Of a DNA stretch of 64,000 bases, positions 35,915 to 45,729 are shown piece after piece. Numbering within the stretch: position 1 is the first letter of the stretch; every line of letters starts with the position of its first letter. The notes beneath the pieces are model-generated. The model saw only the letters and a list, made by a program, of their open reading frames with translations. It made no database searches and was not told the origin of the DNA. This stretch comes from Alkalicoccus saliphilus (GTDB lineage: Bacteria > Bacillota > Bacilli > Bacillales > Salisediminibacteriaceae), in the NCBI RefSeq assembly GCF_003044065.1, contig NZ_PZJJ01000005.1, forward strand, positions 1 through 64,000. The letters run 5' to 3'. Both the position numbers and the translations under genes were made by a program.

Positions 35915-36811
35915 TCAAGATGACGGAAAGCGGGAGATTCCAGCTGCCTCATTGAGCGCATGTTCAACTATTTCACGTTCAGTCTGTGAAAGTGGTATGA
36001 GGGGCAGGCGGACTCCTCCTGTATCAATACCCTGTATATGAAGAGCTGTTTTTACCGGCGAAGGACTCGGCGCGATAAACATAGCCTGCATAAATGGTAC
36101 AAGCCGTTGATGAAGCTTCGCCGCTTCTTCCACACGGCCGGATCTGTACAGTTGAATCATGTCCTGCATCTCGGAACCGATTACATGACTGGAAACCGAA
36201 ACAATGCCATCCGCGCCTACAGCAACAGCAGGAAGCGTCAGGCTGTCATCACCAGAATACACTTTAAATTCCGGTGGTGTGTTGGCAATAACTGCAGTTA
36301 TTTGGTCAAGATTGCCGCTCGCTTCCTTCACAGCAGTAATATTGGGAACCTCAGAAAGAGCTATTGTAGTTTCCGGAAGCATATTTACCATTGTTCGTCC
36401 CGGAACATTGTAAAGCATAACCGGGAGCGTCAGCTGATCAGCTATCGTTTTAAAATGTTCATAAAGGCCCTGCTGGGAAGGTTTATTATAGTAGGGAGCT
36501 ACCAGCATAATGCCATCCACACCATCCCTCTGAGCCTGAAGGGACAGCTCTGCTGTTGCATGGGTATCATTCATGCCCGTGCCGGCTATAACTGGAATTC
36601 TGCCCCCACTGGCTTCAACAGACGCTTTATAGAGTGCTGCTTTTTCTTCCATGCTTAACGTGGCCGATTCTCCGGTCGTGCCACCGACAACTACGGCTTC
36701 AGTTCCACGGGAAATCAGTACATCCATGAGTTCTTTCAGCTTGGCATTATCCACCCTGCCTTCTTTATTAAAAGGGGTCACCATCGCTGTAACTACATTT
36801 CCTAAATTCAT
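35915..36811 (-). CDS. dapA: 4-hydroxy-tetrahydrodipicolinate synthase
   Basis: Condenses aspartate semialdehyde with pyruvate, the first step specific to diaminopimelate and lysine. The 298-residue product has the GGTTGES active-site loop near 43, catalytic Tyr134 in YNVPGRT and the Schiff-base Lys162 in AVKEASGN. ATG at 36811 follows AAGGAGGA. It is the last gene of the asd-dapG-dapA operon, 14 bases after dapG. Confidence 0.97.
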   Translation of the reverse strand: MNLGNVVTAMVTPFNKEGRVDNAKLKELMDVLISRGTEAVVVGGTTGESATLSMEEKAALYKASVEASGGRIPVIAGTGMNDTHATAELSLQAQRDGVDGIMLVAPYYNKPSQQGLYEHFKTIADQLTLPVMLYNVPGRTMVNMLPETTIALSEVPNITAVKEASGNLDQITAVIANTPPEFKVYSGDDSLTLPAVAVGADGIVSVSSHVIGSEMQDMIQLYRSGRVEEAAKLHQRLVPFMQAMFIAPSPSPVKTALHIQGIDTGGVRLPLIPLSQTEREIVEHALNEAAGISRFPSS

Positions 36812-36825
36812 ACTTCTTCCTCCTT

Positions 36826-38034
36826 TTAAGGGCACAATTCGTGCAAAAACGCATCATGCAGGGCATTTACAGCGTCCAGCATATGCTTCTCCTTCACGAG
36901 AACCCAGATCGTTGTATGGGAATCTGCTGACTGCATAATCGGTATATTTTTATCTTTCAACGCTTTTACAATCCGTGCGGCAATGCCCGGTACTCCGCTC
37001 ATTCCTGCACCAACGGCTGCTATCTTCGCACATCGGTCAGTCCATGTTACGTGATAACCTTCTGATTGTAAAGAGTCTTCCGCCTTAATCCTTATATGGG
37101 AAGGTACGGTAAAAGTAATAAATTCAGGATGAATAGAAATAAAATCTACAGAAATATTCTCCTCCGCCATGCATTCAAATATACGGGCCGGATCATCCGG
37201 GTTATTAATTTTCAGCTGAACGACATCTTTTACATGTGTGACTGCTGTTACAGGCCTCTCTTCCAAATCTTTCCCCCGTATACTGGTAGTGCTGGAAGTA
37301 ATCAATGTACCTCCCCCCTCCTCAGAGGCGGAGCGAATACGAATAGGAATGTCCGCCTGCATAGCTACTTCAACCGCACGTGGATGTATAACTTTTGCTC
37401 CCTGATAAGCCATATTGCTGACTTCTCCATATGTAATGACGCTCAGCGCCTTGGCATTTTTAACGACACGTGGATCTGCAGTCATAATCCCGTTTACATC
37501 AGTAAAAATATCGACATAGGAAGCTTCAAGGGCGGCTCCAAGCGCAGTAGCAGATGTATCTGATCCTCCGCGTCCCAGTGTTGCTGTGTGGCCTTTGGGA
37601 GTCTGTCCCTGAAATCCGGTTACAACTACTGCATCCATCTTTTCCAGCAATTCTTCCAGATGATCTGTTTTCATCTCACGGATGCGTGCGTCCCCAAATT
37701 TTTCCGTCAAACGGAATCCAGCTTCAGCACCTGTTACGGCCTCCGATTTAATTCCTTTTTTCTGTAGTATAGAAGAAAACACTACGGCGGAAATGGTTTC
37801 TCCACAGGCCATCAGCATATCCTGCTCTTTTGGTGAAACGTCCGGGGGGGTGCCCCCGGCCATTTCCAACAGAGAATCAGTAGCGTAAGGGTCTCCCGAG
37901 CGCCCCATAGCAGACACTACGACCACCACTTTATAACCTTCCCGGAGCGCCGAAGCTACATGCTCAGCACATCGGCCCCGGCGTTCTTCAGTCTGAAGGG
38001 AAGTCCCTCCAAATTTCTGCACAATGATCTTCAT
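36826..38034 (-). CDS. dapG: Aspartokinase I (diaminopimelate-sensitive type)
   Basis: Phosphorylates aspartate as the entry to the lysine, threonine and methionine pathways. The 402-residue product starts with the kinase motif KFGGTSL, has GRGGSDTSATALG near 155 and two C-terminal ACT domains for allosteric control. By position between asd and dapA it corresponds to B. subtilis DapG, the isozyme inhibited by diaminopimelate; the regulator specificity is inferred from synteny. Confidence 0.95.
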   Translation of the reverse strand: MKIIVQKFGGTSLQTEERRGRCAEHVASALREGYKVVVVVSAMGRSGDPYATDSLLEMAGGTPPDVSPKEQDMLMACGETISAVVFSSILQKKGIKSEAVTGAEAGFRLTEKFGDARIREMKTDHLEELLEKMDAVVVTGFQGQTPKGHTATLGRGGSDTSATALGAALEASYVDIFTDVNGIMTADPRVVKNAKALSVITYGEVSNMAYQGAKVIHPRAVEVAMQADIPIRIRSASEEGGGTLITSSTTSIRGKDLEERPVTAVTHVKDVVQLKINNPDDPARIFECMAEENISVDFISIHPEFITFTVPSHIRIKAEDSLQSEGYHVTWTDRCAKIAAVGAGMSGVPGIAARIVKALKDKNIPIMQSADSHTTIWVLVKEKHMLDAVNALHDAFLHELCP

Positions 38035-38058
38035 TCTCTGTCACCTTCGGCTTTCAGG

Positions 38059-39102
38059 TTATTTTAGCAGACCTGTATTCACGAGAGAAAAAGCAATCTG
38101 TACGGAATTCAGAGCTGCACCTTTTAATAGGTTATCGGATACAATCCATAAGTGGAAACCTTTTTTCTCGTCCAGATCCTGTCGGATTCTTCCTACGAAT
38201 ATATCGTCTTTTCCTTTGGAATCAGCTGCCAGAGGATATATCTGCTGGGAAGGATCGTCCTGAAGCGTAATTCCCGGAGCATCTTTCATCAATTCCTGCA
38301 GTCTGGATACGTCAAGGCCGTCTTTTTCGACTTCGATATAAACAGATTCCGAGTGGCCAGTTTCCACTGGGAGCCTGACACATGTAGCAGCAACGTTAAT
38401 ACTGCTGTCCTCCATGATTTTCTTTGTTTCGTTAATCATCTTCATCTCTTCAAAAGTAAATCCATTGTCTGTAAATACATCAATTTGTGGAACAGCATTA
38501 AAGGCTATCTGGTAATGTTTTTTGTCACCCGACACCGGAAGGACTTTTGGATCGATTTCTTCATTGTCCATAATCTGGCGCGACTGCTCATACATTTCAT
38601 CGACAGCTTCGGATCCAGCACCCGATACCGCCTGATAAGTGGATACAATTAATTTTTTCAGGCCGAATTCCTTTCTGACAGGCTCCAGTGCCGCAACCAT
38701 TTGAATTGTAGAACAATTCGGATTGGCAATAATACCTTTATGATTTTGAAGCGCATGTTCGTTAACTTCCGGTACCACGAGGGGAACTTCTTCATCCATT
38801 CTGAACGCACTGGTGTTATCCACTACGACCGCCCCCCGCTTAACTGCTTCCGGCGCCAGCGCTTTGGAGATGGATCCACCTGCGGAAAACAGAGCAAGCT
38901 GAATACCTTCAAAAGATTCAGGCTTCGCTTCTTCCACCGTAATTTCTTCTCCTTTGAATTTGATTTTTTTACCGGCCGACCGTTTGGAAGAAAGCAGTTT
39001 AAGGGATGCTATAGGAAAATCCAGACGCTCCAGTGTTTTCAGCATCTGTTCCCCTACAGCTCCGGTTGCTCCAAGTACTGCTACATTAAAAGTTTTCGTC
39101 AT
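38059..39102 (-). CDS. asd: Aspartate-semialdehyde dehydrogenase
   Basis: NADPH-dependent reduction of aspartyl phosphate to aspartate semialdehyde. The 347-residue product has the NADP-binding GATGAVGEQM at residues 11-20 and the nucleophile Cys130 in NPNCSTIQM. ATG at 39102 has GAAGGGG about ten bases upstream and gives the family length. It opens the dap operon. The dipicolinate synthase genes spoVFA and spoVFB, which precede asd in B. subtilis, are not present. Confidence 0.97.
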   Translation of the reverse strand: MTKTFNVAVLGATGAVGEQMLKTLERLDFPIASLKLLSSKRSAGKKIKFKGEEITVEEAKPESFEGIQLALFSAGGSISKALAPEAVKRGAVVVDNTSAFRMDEEVPLVVPEVNEHALQNHKGIIANPNCSTIQMVAALEPVRKEFGLKKLIVSTYQAVSGAGSEAVDEMYEQSRQIMDNEEIDPKVLPVSGDKKHYQIAFNAVPQIDVFTDNGFTFEEMKMINETKKIMEDSSINVAATCVRLPVETGHSESVYIEVEKDGLDVSRLQELMKDAPGITLQDDPSQQIYPLAADSKGKDDIFVGRIRQDLDEKKGFHLWIVSDNLLKGAALNSVQIAFSLVNTGLLK

Positions 39103-39129
39103 ATCTAACGTACCCCTTCCGAATTTTAG

Positions 39130-39159
39130 TCTATAATCACACAGCATTAATTGTAACAA
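39130..39159 (-). promoter_or_regulatory. Candidate sigma-A promoter of asd-dapG-dapA
   Basis: TTGTTA (39159-39154), 18 bases, TATAGA (39135-39130), about 28 bases before the asd start. No terminator was seen between mlpA and asd, so readthrough is also possible. Confidence 0.5.
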
Positions 39160-39217
39160 TGGAAGCTCACAATTGCACTTCCGGTTAATCTTGATAAATC
39201 AGCATAGGAGGCTGTCA

Positions 39218-40477
39218 TCACCGCTTTTCTAACTCGCCCGTAGTCTTTCTAAGGGAGACTGGCAGAATTCCGCTTGTACTTACGAGGGAAACTGCAGGTT
39301 CTTTGGATAAAAGATCCCGGCTCACTTCTTTTATTTTATCCATAGATACTGCTTCGATTTTTTCTACCACTTCATCGATGGAACGATGATCTTTCAGCAG
39401 TTCATTTTTCGCGTTTCTGCTCATATGACTGTTCGTGTTTTCCAGGCTCAGCAGCAGGCTTCCTTTCAGCTGCTCTTTTGCGTTCCGCAGCTCCTTATCG
39501 CTTATTCCATTACGGGAAATATCATAGATGGCAGCGGCTGTAATATCAAAAACTTCATCCAGATATTTTTCCTGAGTCCCTGCGTAGACGGTCAATATTC
39601 CCGTATCACGAAAAGCTTCGTGATAGGAGAAAATAGCATAGGCGAGTCCTTTGTTCTCACGGACTTCCTGAAAAAGACGGCTGCTCATGTTGCCTCCCAG
39701 AACGTTATTCATGAGCACGAGAGCATACATTTTTTCATCTCCCAGGGCATACCCTTCATATCCAAGACAAAAATGAGCCTGCTCTGTCTGTTTTTTGCGA
39801 ACAATCTGTCCGCTTCTGAAAACCGGCTTTGGATGTTCCCTGAACGAACGGCCTTTTTCAAGGTTTCCGAAATAGGATTCGACTGTTTCAACAAATGATT
39901 CATCAATGTTGCCGGCTGCAGAAATAACAACCTGATCCGCCGCATAATGTTCTTTCATAAATTGATCCAGCTTTTCTTTCGTAAAACCTTTCAATGTTTC
40001 TTCTGTTCCAAGTATCGGTGAAGCAAGGGGGTCGCTTCCGTAGGCTGCTTCTGCAAGAAGTTCATGTACAAGATCATCAGGGGCATCTTCATACATGTAA
40101 ATTTCCTCAAGAACTACTTGTTTTTCCTTGCGCATTTCCTCTTCTTTAAATTCAGAATTAAAGAACATGTCTGCAAGAATATCCAAAGCTGTTTCTGCAT
40201 GAGTATCCAAAACTTTAGCGTAATAAGAAGTATATTCCTTGGAAGTCATAGCATTCACATATCCACCCACCGAATCAAAAGCTTCTGCTATTTCTTTCGC
40301 GCTGCGATTTTTTGTGCCTTTAAAAAACATATGCTCAATAAAGTGGGCCATTCCGTTTTCCTCAGCCTTTTCATACCGGGAACCTGTGTTAATCCATATA
40401 CCCAGTGCGACTGAACGCACGGTGCTGTTAGGTTCCAGCACTACTCTTACTCCATTATCCAGTACAAAACGTTTCAT
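39218..40477 (-). CDS. mlpA: M16 family zinc peptidase (MlpA/YmxG)
   Basis: Processing-peptidase-like M16 protein of 419 residues with the intact zinc motif HFIEH at 45-49 and the downstream glutamate region (TSKEYTSYYAKVLD). In B. subtilis the gene at this position is ymxG (mlpA); its substrate is not settled. It lies after the pnp terminator. ylxY and ymxH, which flank it in B. subtilis, are absent. Confidence 0.93.
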   Translation of the reverse strand: MKRFVLDNGVRVVLEPNSTVRSVALGIWINTGSRYEKAEENGMAHFIEHMFFKGTKNRSAKEIAEAFDSVGGYVNAMTSKEYTSYYAKVLDTHAETALDILADMFFNSEFKEEEMRKEKQVVLEEIYMYEDAPDDLVHELLAEAAYGSDPLASPILGTEETLKGFTKEKLDQFMKEHYAADQVVISAAGNIDESFVETVESYFGNLEKGRSFREHPKPVFRSGQIVRKKQTEQAHFCLGYEGYALGDEKMYALVLMNNVLGGNMSSRLFQEVRENKGLAYAIFSYHEAFRDTGILTVYAGTQEKYLDEVFDITAAAIYDISRNGISDKELRNAKEQLKGSLLLSLENTNSHMSRNAKNELLKDHRSIDEVVEKIEAVSMDKIKEVSRDLLSKEPAVSLVSTSGILPVSLRKTTGELEKR

Positions 40478-40523
40478 TCCGATTCCTCCACTAAACTGCG
40501 GCTTATTCTGTCGGGCCGGTTTT

Positions 40524-40555
40524 AAAAATCCGCCAGAAGAATCTCTTCTGGCGGA
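40524..40555 (-). terminator. Rho-independent terminator of pnp
   Basis: A perfect 12-bp stem (TCCGCCAGAAGA / TCTTCTGGCGGA) followed by TTTTTAAA on the minus strand, about ten bases after the pnp stop. Confidence 0.95.
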
Positions 40556-40564
40556 AATATAAGT

Positions 40565-42655
40565 TTATTTATCGAGCATTACTTTTCTCGAAAGATTTAC
40601 ACGTCCCTGGTTATCAATTTCTGTAACTTTTACGAGAACTTCGTCTCCGATGGCTACAACGTCCTCTACTTTGTTTACTCTTTCATTGGCAAGCTGAGAG
40701 ATATGAACAAGTCCGTCTTTTCCTTTGAAAAGCTCAACAAAAGCCCCGAATTTTTCGATCCTTTTTACTTTTCCCAGATAAGTCTGGCCGACTTCCACAT
40801 CTCTCACCAGATCTTCGACGCGCTTTTTGGCCTGCTCATTTGCCTCGGCATCTGAAGAAGCGATATAAACAGTGCCATCCTGTTCAATATCAATTTTAAC
40901 TCCAGTTTCGTCGATAATCTGGTTGATTGTTTTTCCGCTCGGTCCGATAACGTCACGGATTTTGTCCGGATTAATGGACATCATCATGATCTTAGGAGCA
41001 TATTCACTCAGTTCTGAACGGGCTTCAGGAATGGCATCCAGCATGTTTTTAAGAATAGCAAGACGGCCTCTTTTAGACTGGGAAAGAGCTTCTTCAAGTA
41101 CCTGCTTATCGATACCCTCAATCTTGATATCCATCTGCAGAGCAGTGACGCCATCTTTTGTACCGGCTACCTTAAAGTCCATATCACCAAGGGCGTCTTC
41201 CATTCCCTGAATATCGGTGAGTACGGCCACATCTTCTTCATGTTTAACGAGTCCCATTGCAATTCCAGCGACCGGAGCTTTAAGCGGAACTCCTGCTGCC
41301 ATCATTGCAAGTGTGCTGGCACAAATACTCGCCTGAGAAGTAGAGCCGTTGGATTCAAGCACTTCTGATACAAGACGGATCGTATAAGGAAAATCTTTTT
41401 CCGAAGGAATCGATTTTTCGAGAGCACGTTCCCCGAGTGCTCCGTGACCGATTTCCCTTCGTCCAGGTCCTCTGATCGGTCCGGTTTCCCCAACACTGAA
41501 AAGAGGGAAGTTGTAATGATGCATAAATCTTTTTGATTCTTCAATTCCCAGTCCATCAAGTACCTGCATATCACCAAGAGGGCCGAGTGTACATACACTC
41601 AGTGCCTGAGTCTGACCGCGTGTGAACAGCCCTGACCCGTGGGTGCGCTGAAGTATATCAATTTCAGAGGCAAGAGGACGAATTTCATCAACTTTTCTTC
41701 CGTCAGGACGAAGACCTTCCTTCGTTATAAGCTTACGTACTGTTTCTTTCAGGAGCTTATTAAGAACTTCCTTTACTTCCTTCGAACGGTCTTCTGTATC
41801 CTCTTCTGGAGCGAAATGTTCCAGAGTATCGTCAAATACTTCCTGAATTGCCGTTTCGCGTGCCTGTTTTTCGATCACTGTAGCCGCTTCCGTCAGCCTG
41901 TTTCCTGTGAAGCTGCGAACTTCTTCTTCGAGAGCTTCATCAATTTTAACAAGCTGAACTTCCATTTTAGTTTTGCCGACTTCTTCAATAATTTTTTCCT
42001 GGAATTCCACGAGTCTTTTGATTTCTTCATGACCATAAAGGATAGCTTCAAGCATTACATCCTCAGGAACTTCCTCAGCTCCCGCTTCCACCATATTAAT
42101 AGCATCCTTTGTACCGGCTACGATTAATTCAATATCGCTTTTTTCCATATCATCCGTACTCGGATTGATCATGAATTCTCCATCAATGCGTCCTACCGTA
42201 ACACCGGCAATAGGACCATCAAAAGGAACGTCGGAAACACTCACTGCAAGTGACGAACCAAGCATTGCAGCCATCTCCGGAGAACAATTCTGGTCGTTAC
42301 TCATTACCATGCTGATAACTTGAAGATCGTTTCGGAAACCGTCAGGAAAAAGAGGTCGTATCGGCCGGTCGATCAGACGGCTCGTTAAAACTGCATGATC
42401 ACTCGGACGTCCTTCCCGCTTGATAAAACCGCCTGGTATTTTACCCGCGGCATAAAGACGTTCTTCGTAATTTACAGTCAGTGGAAAGAATGGAAGATCT
42501 TTCGGTTCCTTGGAGGCAGTAGCTGTGGATAAAACAGTGGTATCACCGTACCTCACCATCACTGCTCCGTTTGCCTGTTTTGCATATTTGCCAATTTCGA
42601 CCGAAAGTTTACGGCCTGCCCATTCTGTAGAAAAAATCTTTGATTCAGTTGACAT
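40565..42655 (-). CDS. pnp: Polynucleotide phosphorylase
   Basis: Phosphorolytic 3'-5' exoribonuclease, part of the RNA-decay machinery with RNase Y and RNase J. The 696-residue product has two RNase PH domains separated by a helical domain, with the catalytic GSG/SDGS-type loop region [10 protein letters not shown] in the second, then a KH domain ([14 protein letters not shown], near 560) and an S1 domain ([16 protein letters not shown], near 625). ATG at 42655 follows AGAGGAG. It stands alone between the rpsO and pnp terminators. Confidence 0.98.
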   Translation of the reverse strand: MSTESKIFSTEWAGRKLSVEIGKYAKQANGAVMVRYGDTTVLSTATASKEPKDLPFFPLTVNYEERLYAAGKIPGGFIKREGRPSDHAVLTSRLIDRPIRPLFPDGFRNDLQVISMVMSNDQNCSPEMAAMLGSSLAVSVSDVPFDGPIAGVTVGRIDGEFMINPSTDDMEKSDIELIVAGTKDAINMVEAGAEEVPEDVMLEAILYGHEEIKRLVEFQEKIIEEVGKTKMEVQLVKIDEALEEEVRSFTGNRLTEAATVIEKQARETAIQEVFDDTLEHFAPEEDTEDRSKEVKEVLNKLLKETVRKLITKEGLRPDGRKVDEIRPLASEIDILQRTHGSGLFTRGQTQALSVCTLGPLGDMQVLDGLGIEESKRFMHHYNFPLFSVGETGPIRGPGRREIGHGALGERALEKSIPSEKDFPYTIRLVSEVLESNGSTSQASICASTLAMMAAGVPLKAPVAGIAMGLVKHEEDVAVLTDIQGMEDALGDMDFKVAGTKDGVTALQMDIKIEGIDKQVLEEALSQSKRGRLAILKNMLDAIPEARSELSEYAPKIMMMSINPDKIRDVIGPSGKTINQIIDETGVKIDIEQDGTVYIASSDAEANEQAKKRVEDLVRDVEVGQTYLGKVKRIEKFGAFVELFKGKDGLVHISQLANERVNKVEDVVAIGDEVLVKVTEIDNQGRVNLSRKVMLDK

Positions 42656-42803
42656 TTTTGTATTGCTCCTCTCTTCGTACATCTTCAGCCGGAAGGCTCC
42701 GGTTGGAATCGGCCCGCCTCTGCCGGCTACTCATATTCAGCATAGTTATGCCATATGTAAACGCGGAAAATAGCTGCGCTCTCTTCTGCCCACATCCTAA
42801 TAT

Positions 42804-42809
42804 ATCATA
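42804..42809 (-). promoter_or_regulatory. Candidate -10 element of pnp
   Basis: TATGAT on the minus strand, with TATATT four bases further on, lies between the rpsO terminator and pnp; the -35 region (TTTTCT) is poor. It would give a leader of about 140 bases that contains short GC-rich inverted repeats; pnp leaders are processed for autoregulation in other bacteria. Confidence 0.4.
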
Positions 42810-42856
42810 TCAAAAATGCCCCGGGAAGAAAAGCACAGCAGTATGTATATATGCAT

Positions 42857-42885
42857 AAAAAAAAGCGGGAGTAAGCCTCCCGCTT
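42857..42885 (-). terminator. Rho-independent terminator of rpsO
   Basis: A perfect nine-base stem (AAGCGGGAG / CTCCCGCTT, five-base loop) followed by T residues on the minus strand, seven bases after the rpsO stop. Confidence 0.95.
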
Positions 42886-42892
42886 CAGTACC

Positions 42893-43162
42893 TTATCGAC
42901 GAAGACCCAGCTTGTCCACAAGTGTACGGTAGCGCGTTACGTCTTTTTTACGCAGATACGTAAGAAGGTTACGGCGCTGACCTACCATTTTCAAAAGACC
43001 ACGTCGAGAGTGGTGATCTTTCTTGTGAGTACGCAGGTGCTCGTTTAATGTGTTGATCTGTTCTGTAAGGATAGCTACCTGAACCTCCGGGGATCCAGTG
43101 TCATTTTCGTGCGTTTTGAACTCACTGATGAGTTCATTTTTACGCTCTTGAGTAAGTGCCAT
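42893..43162 (-). CDS. rpsO: 30S ribosomal protein S15
   Basis: Primary 16S rRNA-binding protein of the central domain, 89 residues. The signature [19 protein letters not shown] is present. The ATG at 43162 follows AGGAGGTGA; an earlier in-frame start would overlap that site. It has its own promoter, a structured leader and a terminator, the normal monocistronic layout. Confidence 0.98.
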   Translation of the reverse strand: MALTQERKNELISEFKTHENDTGSPEVQVAILTEQINTLNEHLRTHKKDHHSRRGLLKMVGQRRNLLTYLRKKDVTRYRTLVDKLGLRR

Positions 43163-43253
43163 CCATTTCACCTCCTAAAAATTTAAAAATAATCGCCAAG
43201 TGCCTAGCTGACGTTGGTGAATCGTCTTGCCAAGCATTGGTTCCGACTTCACC
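43163..43253 (-). promoter_or_regulatory. Structured leader of rpsO, probable S15 autoregulatory element
   Basis: The minus-strand leader opens with GGTGAA (43253-43248), which pairs with TTCACC (43221-43216) and encloses a smaller hairpin CCAA-TGC-TTGG (43240-43230). Nested stems like these resemble S15-binding mRNA leaders that mimic the 16S rRNA site in bacilli. The fold is seen in the sequence; the autoregulation is inferred. Confidence 0.6.
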
Positions 43254-43254
43254 T

Positions 43255-43283
43255 AATATACATGAAATCTCTATTTTTTGCAA
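43255..43283 (-). promoter_or_regulatory. Sigma-A promoter of rpsO
   Basis: TTGCAA (43283-43278), 17 bases, TATATT (43260-43255). It lies within ten bases of the ribF stop codon. Confidence 0.85.
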
Positions 43284-43292
43284 CCGGTCAGA

Positions 43293-44222
43293 TTATTTGT
43301 CCAGAAAATAGTTTCTCGCTGTTTCAGCATCCTTATTAATTTGATTAATGAGTTCTTCTACGGAATTGAACCGTTTTTCATCCCGTATATGTGCATGAAA
43401 TTCAACTTGTATTTCCTTGCCGTAAATATCACTGTCAAAATCAAACAGGTGGACTTCCAATGTCTGTGAATGGCCATTTTCATGAAAAGTAGGTTTATAT
43501 CCTAAATTTGCAACACCAGGAAAACGCTGCCCTTCGATCTCTGCTGCTACAGAATATACTCCAGGAGCTGGAAGCAGCAGTTTCGGCGGCGGCTCTACAT
43601 TAGCTGTTGGAAATCCTATCGTCCGACCACGCTTTTCTCCGGTAATTACTTTTCCGGAAGCTTTATAGAACCTTCCTAAATACAGTGCCGCCTTTTCGAC
43701 ATCTCCCATTTTAAGTGCTTCTCTCACCGCAGTGGAACTTATTTTCACTTCATTTTCAGCGAATTTCGCTACTGTGGTGGCTTCCACCTGATTTCTCGAA
43801 TGAAACCGAAACGCTTCCATACTGCCTTTCCCTTTGTGACCGTAAGAATAATCAAACCCTGCCACGACGTGCCTTATATTTAAATTAATAATAAACTCGT
43901 CGACGAACTCCTGAGGTGACAGAGAAGCAAAGTTCTCATCGAATTGTATGAGATAAAGTATCTTTACTCCCAGATCCTGCAGAAGCTGCTTCTTTTCTTC
44001 AAGAGTAGTCAGGTACTCTGCCGGTGTTCCACGCAGCACTTCTTTAGGATGCGGATAAAAAGTCATTACCGCCGGCGTTAAATTATCTTTTTCTGCAATC
44101 CTCACAGCAGTTTCGATCACGTCTCTGTGCCCCCGGTGTACTCCGTCGAAAAAACCCAGAGCAGCACAAGCCGCCGGGTAGTCACCAGAAACTGCAGGAT
44201 AAGCCAATTTGATTGTTTCCAC
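43293..44222 (-). CDS. ribF: Bifunctional riboflavin kinase/FMN adenylyltransferase
   Basis: Makes FMN and then FAD from riboflavin. The 309-residue product has the N-terminal nucleotidyltransferase motif GFFDGVHRGH at 23-32 and ISSTAVREAL near 155, and the C-terminal kinase motif GRTIGFPTANV near 190. GTG at 44222 lies seven bases after GAGGT and is preferred over a GTG three codons upstream that overlaps it. It follows truB by 17 bases, as in other bacilli. Confidence 0.96.
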   Translation of the reverse strand: METIKLAYPAVSGDYPAACAALGFFDGVHRGHRDVIETAVRIAEKDNLTPAVMTFYPHPKEVLRGTPAEYLTTLEEKKQLLQDLGVKILYLIQFDENFASLSPQEFVDEFIINLNIRHVVAGFDYSYGHKGKGSMEAFRFHSRNQVEATTVAKFAENEVKISSTAVREALKMGDVEKAALYLGRFYKASGKVITGEKRGRTIGFPTANVEPPPKLLLPAPGVYSVAAEIEGQRFPGVANLGYKPTFHENGHSQTLEVHLFDFDSDIYGKEIQVEFHAHIRDEKRFNSVEELINQINKDAETARNYFLDK

Positions 44223-44239
44223 AAGCGACACCTCAATTA

Positions 44240-45157
44240 TCAGTTCATTATACGTATCATTTTTTCAGGCTTCATTTTCCCAGCCCGCTTTTCATCTTTT
44301 TTATAAAGAGCGAGCAGCTCGTGCTTACGATTATACAGACCGAAGTAAGGTGCATCTGCAATTTTTTGTACGTCCGGAAGTGGAAGAATAGCTCCCTGAA
44401 GGACTTTTAGCTCATCTTCACGTGCTACTGTAATAGAAGGAATGTGTTTAACCGCCTCTTCAACTGTCAGTAACGCTTTTTCCGGATCATCCATCTTTTC
44501 CAGCTCTTCCAGTGTAACACAGGATTCTCCCCGAAAAGAACCGGAAGATGTCCTGATAAGAGAAGACATATGTGCTTCGTAGCCGAGTCGTGCCCCGATT
44601 TCCACTGCCAGCGTACGTATATAAGTACCTTTACTGCATTCCGCCCTGAAAGAGAAAGAAGCTGTGTCTTCCGTGTTTTTCACAGCAGTCAGACGCTCCA
44701 GCTTATAGATGGTCACTTCACGTTCGGGCCTTTCAATTTCGATACCTTCCCTTGCATACTCATACAGCTTTTTTCCTTTTATCTTAACTGCAGAATACAT
44801 CGGCGGCACCTGTTTTATTCGACCGGTGAGCCGGAGGAGCACATCATCTGCTTCATTTTCTGATATGGCTTTCTGGATTGGAGTAGTTTTTATTACTTTT
44901 CCGCCGGCGTCTTCCGTATCTGTTGAAAAACCTATTGTTACTTCTCCCTCATATACCTTTTTATCAGCAGTTAAATATTCTACAAGTTTCGTCGCCCTTT
45001 CAAGGCAGATGGGCAGTACTCCTTCGACATCAGGATCCAGCGTCCCGGTATGCCCTGCCCTTTTTGTTCCGTAAATGGTCCTGATTCTTTTCACTGCATC
45101 AAAAGAAGTCATTCCTCTTGGTTTCCATAAGGGTACTATTCCTCCAGTTGTATCCAT
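44240..45157 (-). CDS. truB: tRNA pseudouridine-55 synthase
   Basis: Isomerises U55 in the T loop of tRNAs. The 305-residue product has the catalytic Asp41 in HTGTLDPDVEGVLP, the KVYEGEV and YSAVKIKGK segments and a C-terminal PUA-like end. It is separated from rbfA, its usual operon neighbour, by an island of about 580 bases. Confidence 0.97.
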   Translation of the reverse strand: MDTTGGIVPLWKPRGMTSFDAVKRIRTIYGTKRAGHTGTLDPDVEGVLPICLERATKLVEYLTADKKVYEGEVTIGFSTDTEDAGGKVIKTTPIQKAISENEADDVLLRLTGRIKQVPPMYSAVKIKGKKLYEYAREGIEIERPEREVTIYKLERLTAVKNTEDTASFSFRAECSKGTYIRTLAVEIGARLGYEAHMSSLIRTSSGSFRGESCVTLEELEKMDDPEKALLTVEEAVKHIPSITVAREDELKVLQGAILPLPDVQKIADAPYFGLYNRKHELLALYKKDEKRAGKMKPEKMIRIMN

Positions 45158-45332
45158 GAATTTCCCTCCATCAATCTGTCTGACCTATACTGTTTCTGAT
45201 TGTTACACGCTGTTTGTTTACAAGGTTAACATATGTAATCTAATGTTACTCCTTTTATTTAAAGCTCTGTTAAAGCTCCGTGGGTTATTATTTAAGGTTG
45301 CCTGCGGCTCTTTACACCTGCCGCGGAGAAAG

Positions 45333-45383
45333 CATGCAGCTGTCCCTTCCGTCCGGGAGGATCTTCGCGCTTCCGCAGGCGTC
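45333..45383 (-). repeat. Interspersed repeat, type 2, copy b
   Basis: Read on the minus strand the segment runs GACGCC, GAAGATCCT, GGACGGAAGGG, ACAGCTG, the same ordered blocks as copy a at 552-613 with about ten fewer bases. A palindromic CCGCGG lies just beyond its end. Confidence 0.55.
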
Positions 45384-45479
45384 TCGAAAAATCATCTTGG
45401 CGGCGGTTTTGTAGATTAAAGAGCAGCGTCTATGAAAACAGAACTTTACTTTTTTGTGAAAAACGAAGCGGAAAGCAGC

Positions 45480-45537
45480 CCGTGGAAGAAGGAGATTGGA
45501 GGATAGGGCGCAGCCTGCCCGAAAATCTCCTCCACGG
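45480..45537. repeat. Imperfect inverted repeat
   Basis: The left arm CCGTGGAAGAAGGAGATT and right arm AATCTCCTCCACGG pair over 14 bases apart from a four-base insertion, around a 26-base loop. Such imperfect palindromes are typical of degenerate intergenic repeats in bacilli and could form a stable RNA hairpin. Confidence 0.6.
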
Positions 45538-45700
45538 CAGGCCGGGGTTGGTAGCGAAGTGTTTCTCCAACCCAACAGCGAACATAGATAGCTCTGTCTC
45601 CCCCAACGCTCGTATGTGGTCTGACTTTTTCTGAAATAGCTGGAGATCTTAACATTCACAGGCCTCTGCTTATATGAAAGGAAGATCATCAACGTCCACA

Positions 45701-45729
45701 TAGAAAGCTGTCCTGAATTCAGGACAGCT
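45701..45729 (-). terminator. Hairpin terminator of the nusA-infB operon
   Basis: A perfect 24-base palindrome (arms AGCTGTCCTGAA / TTCAGGACAGCT) lies 11 bases after the rbfA stop. The following minus-strand sequence TTCTAT has few T residues, so it may terminate only partly. Confidence 0.7.

Larger units (their letters stand above)
45158..45700. other. Repeat-bearing island between truB and rbfA
   Basis: Normally truB follows rbfA closely. Here the spacer is GC-rich in its middle, carries a type 2 repeat (45333-45383), a long imperfect inverted repeat (45480-45537) and a smaller one with GGTTGG and CCAACC arms just after it. The open frames are shadows of these repeats, with no good ribosome sites. 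No promoter for truB could be picked out with confidence. Confidence 0.55.

Noticed and set aside
40500-40560. Possible repeat pair or CRISPR-like palindrome near pnp
   Set aside because: It is a single perfect hairpin with a T-tract directly after the pnp stop, an ordinary terminator.
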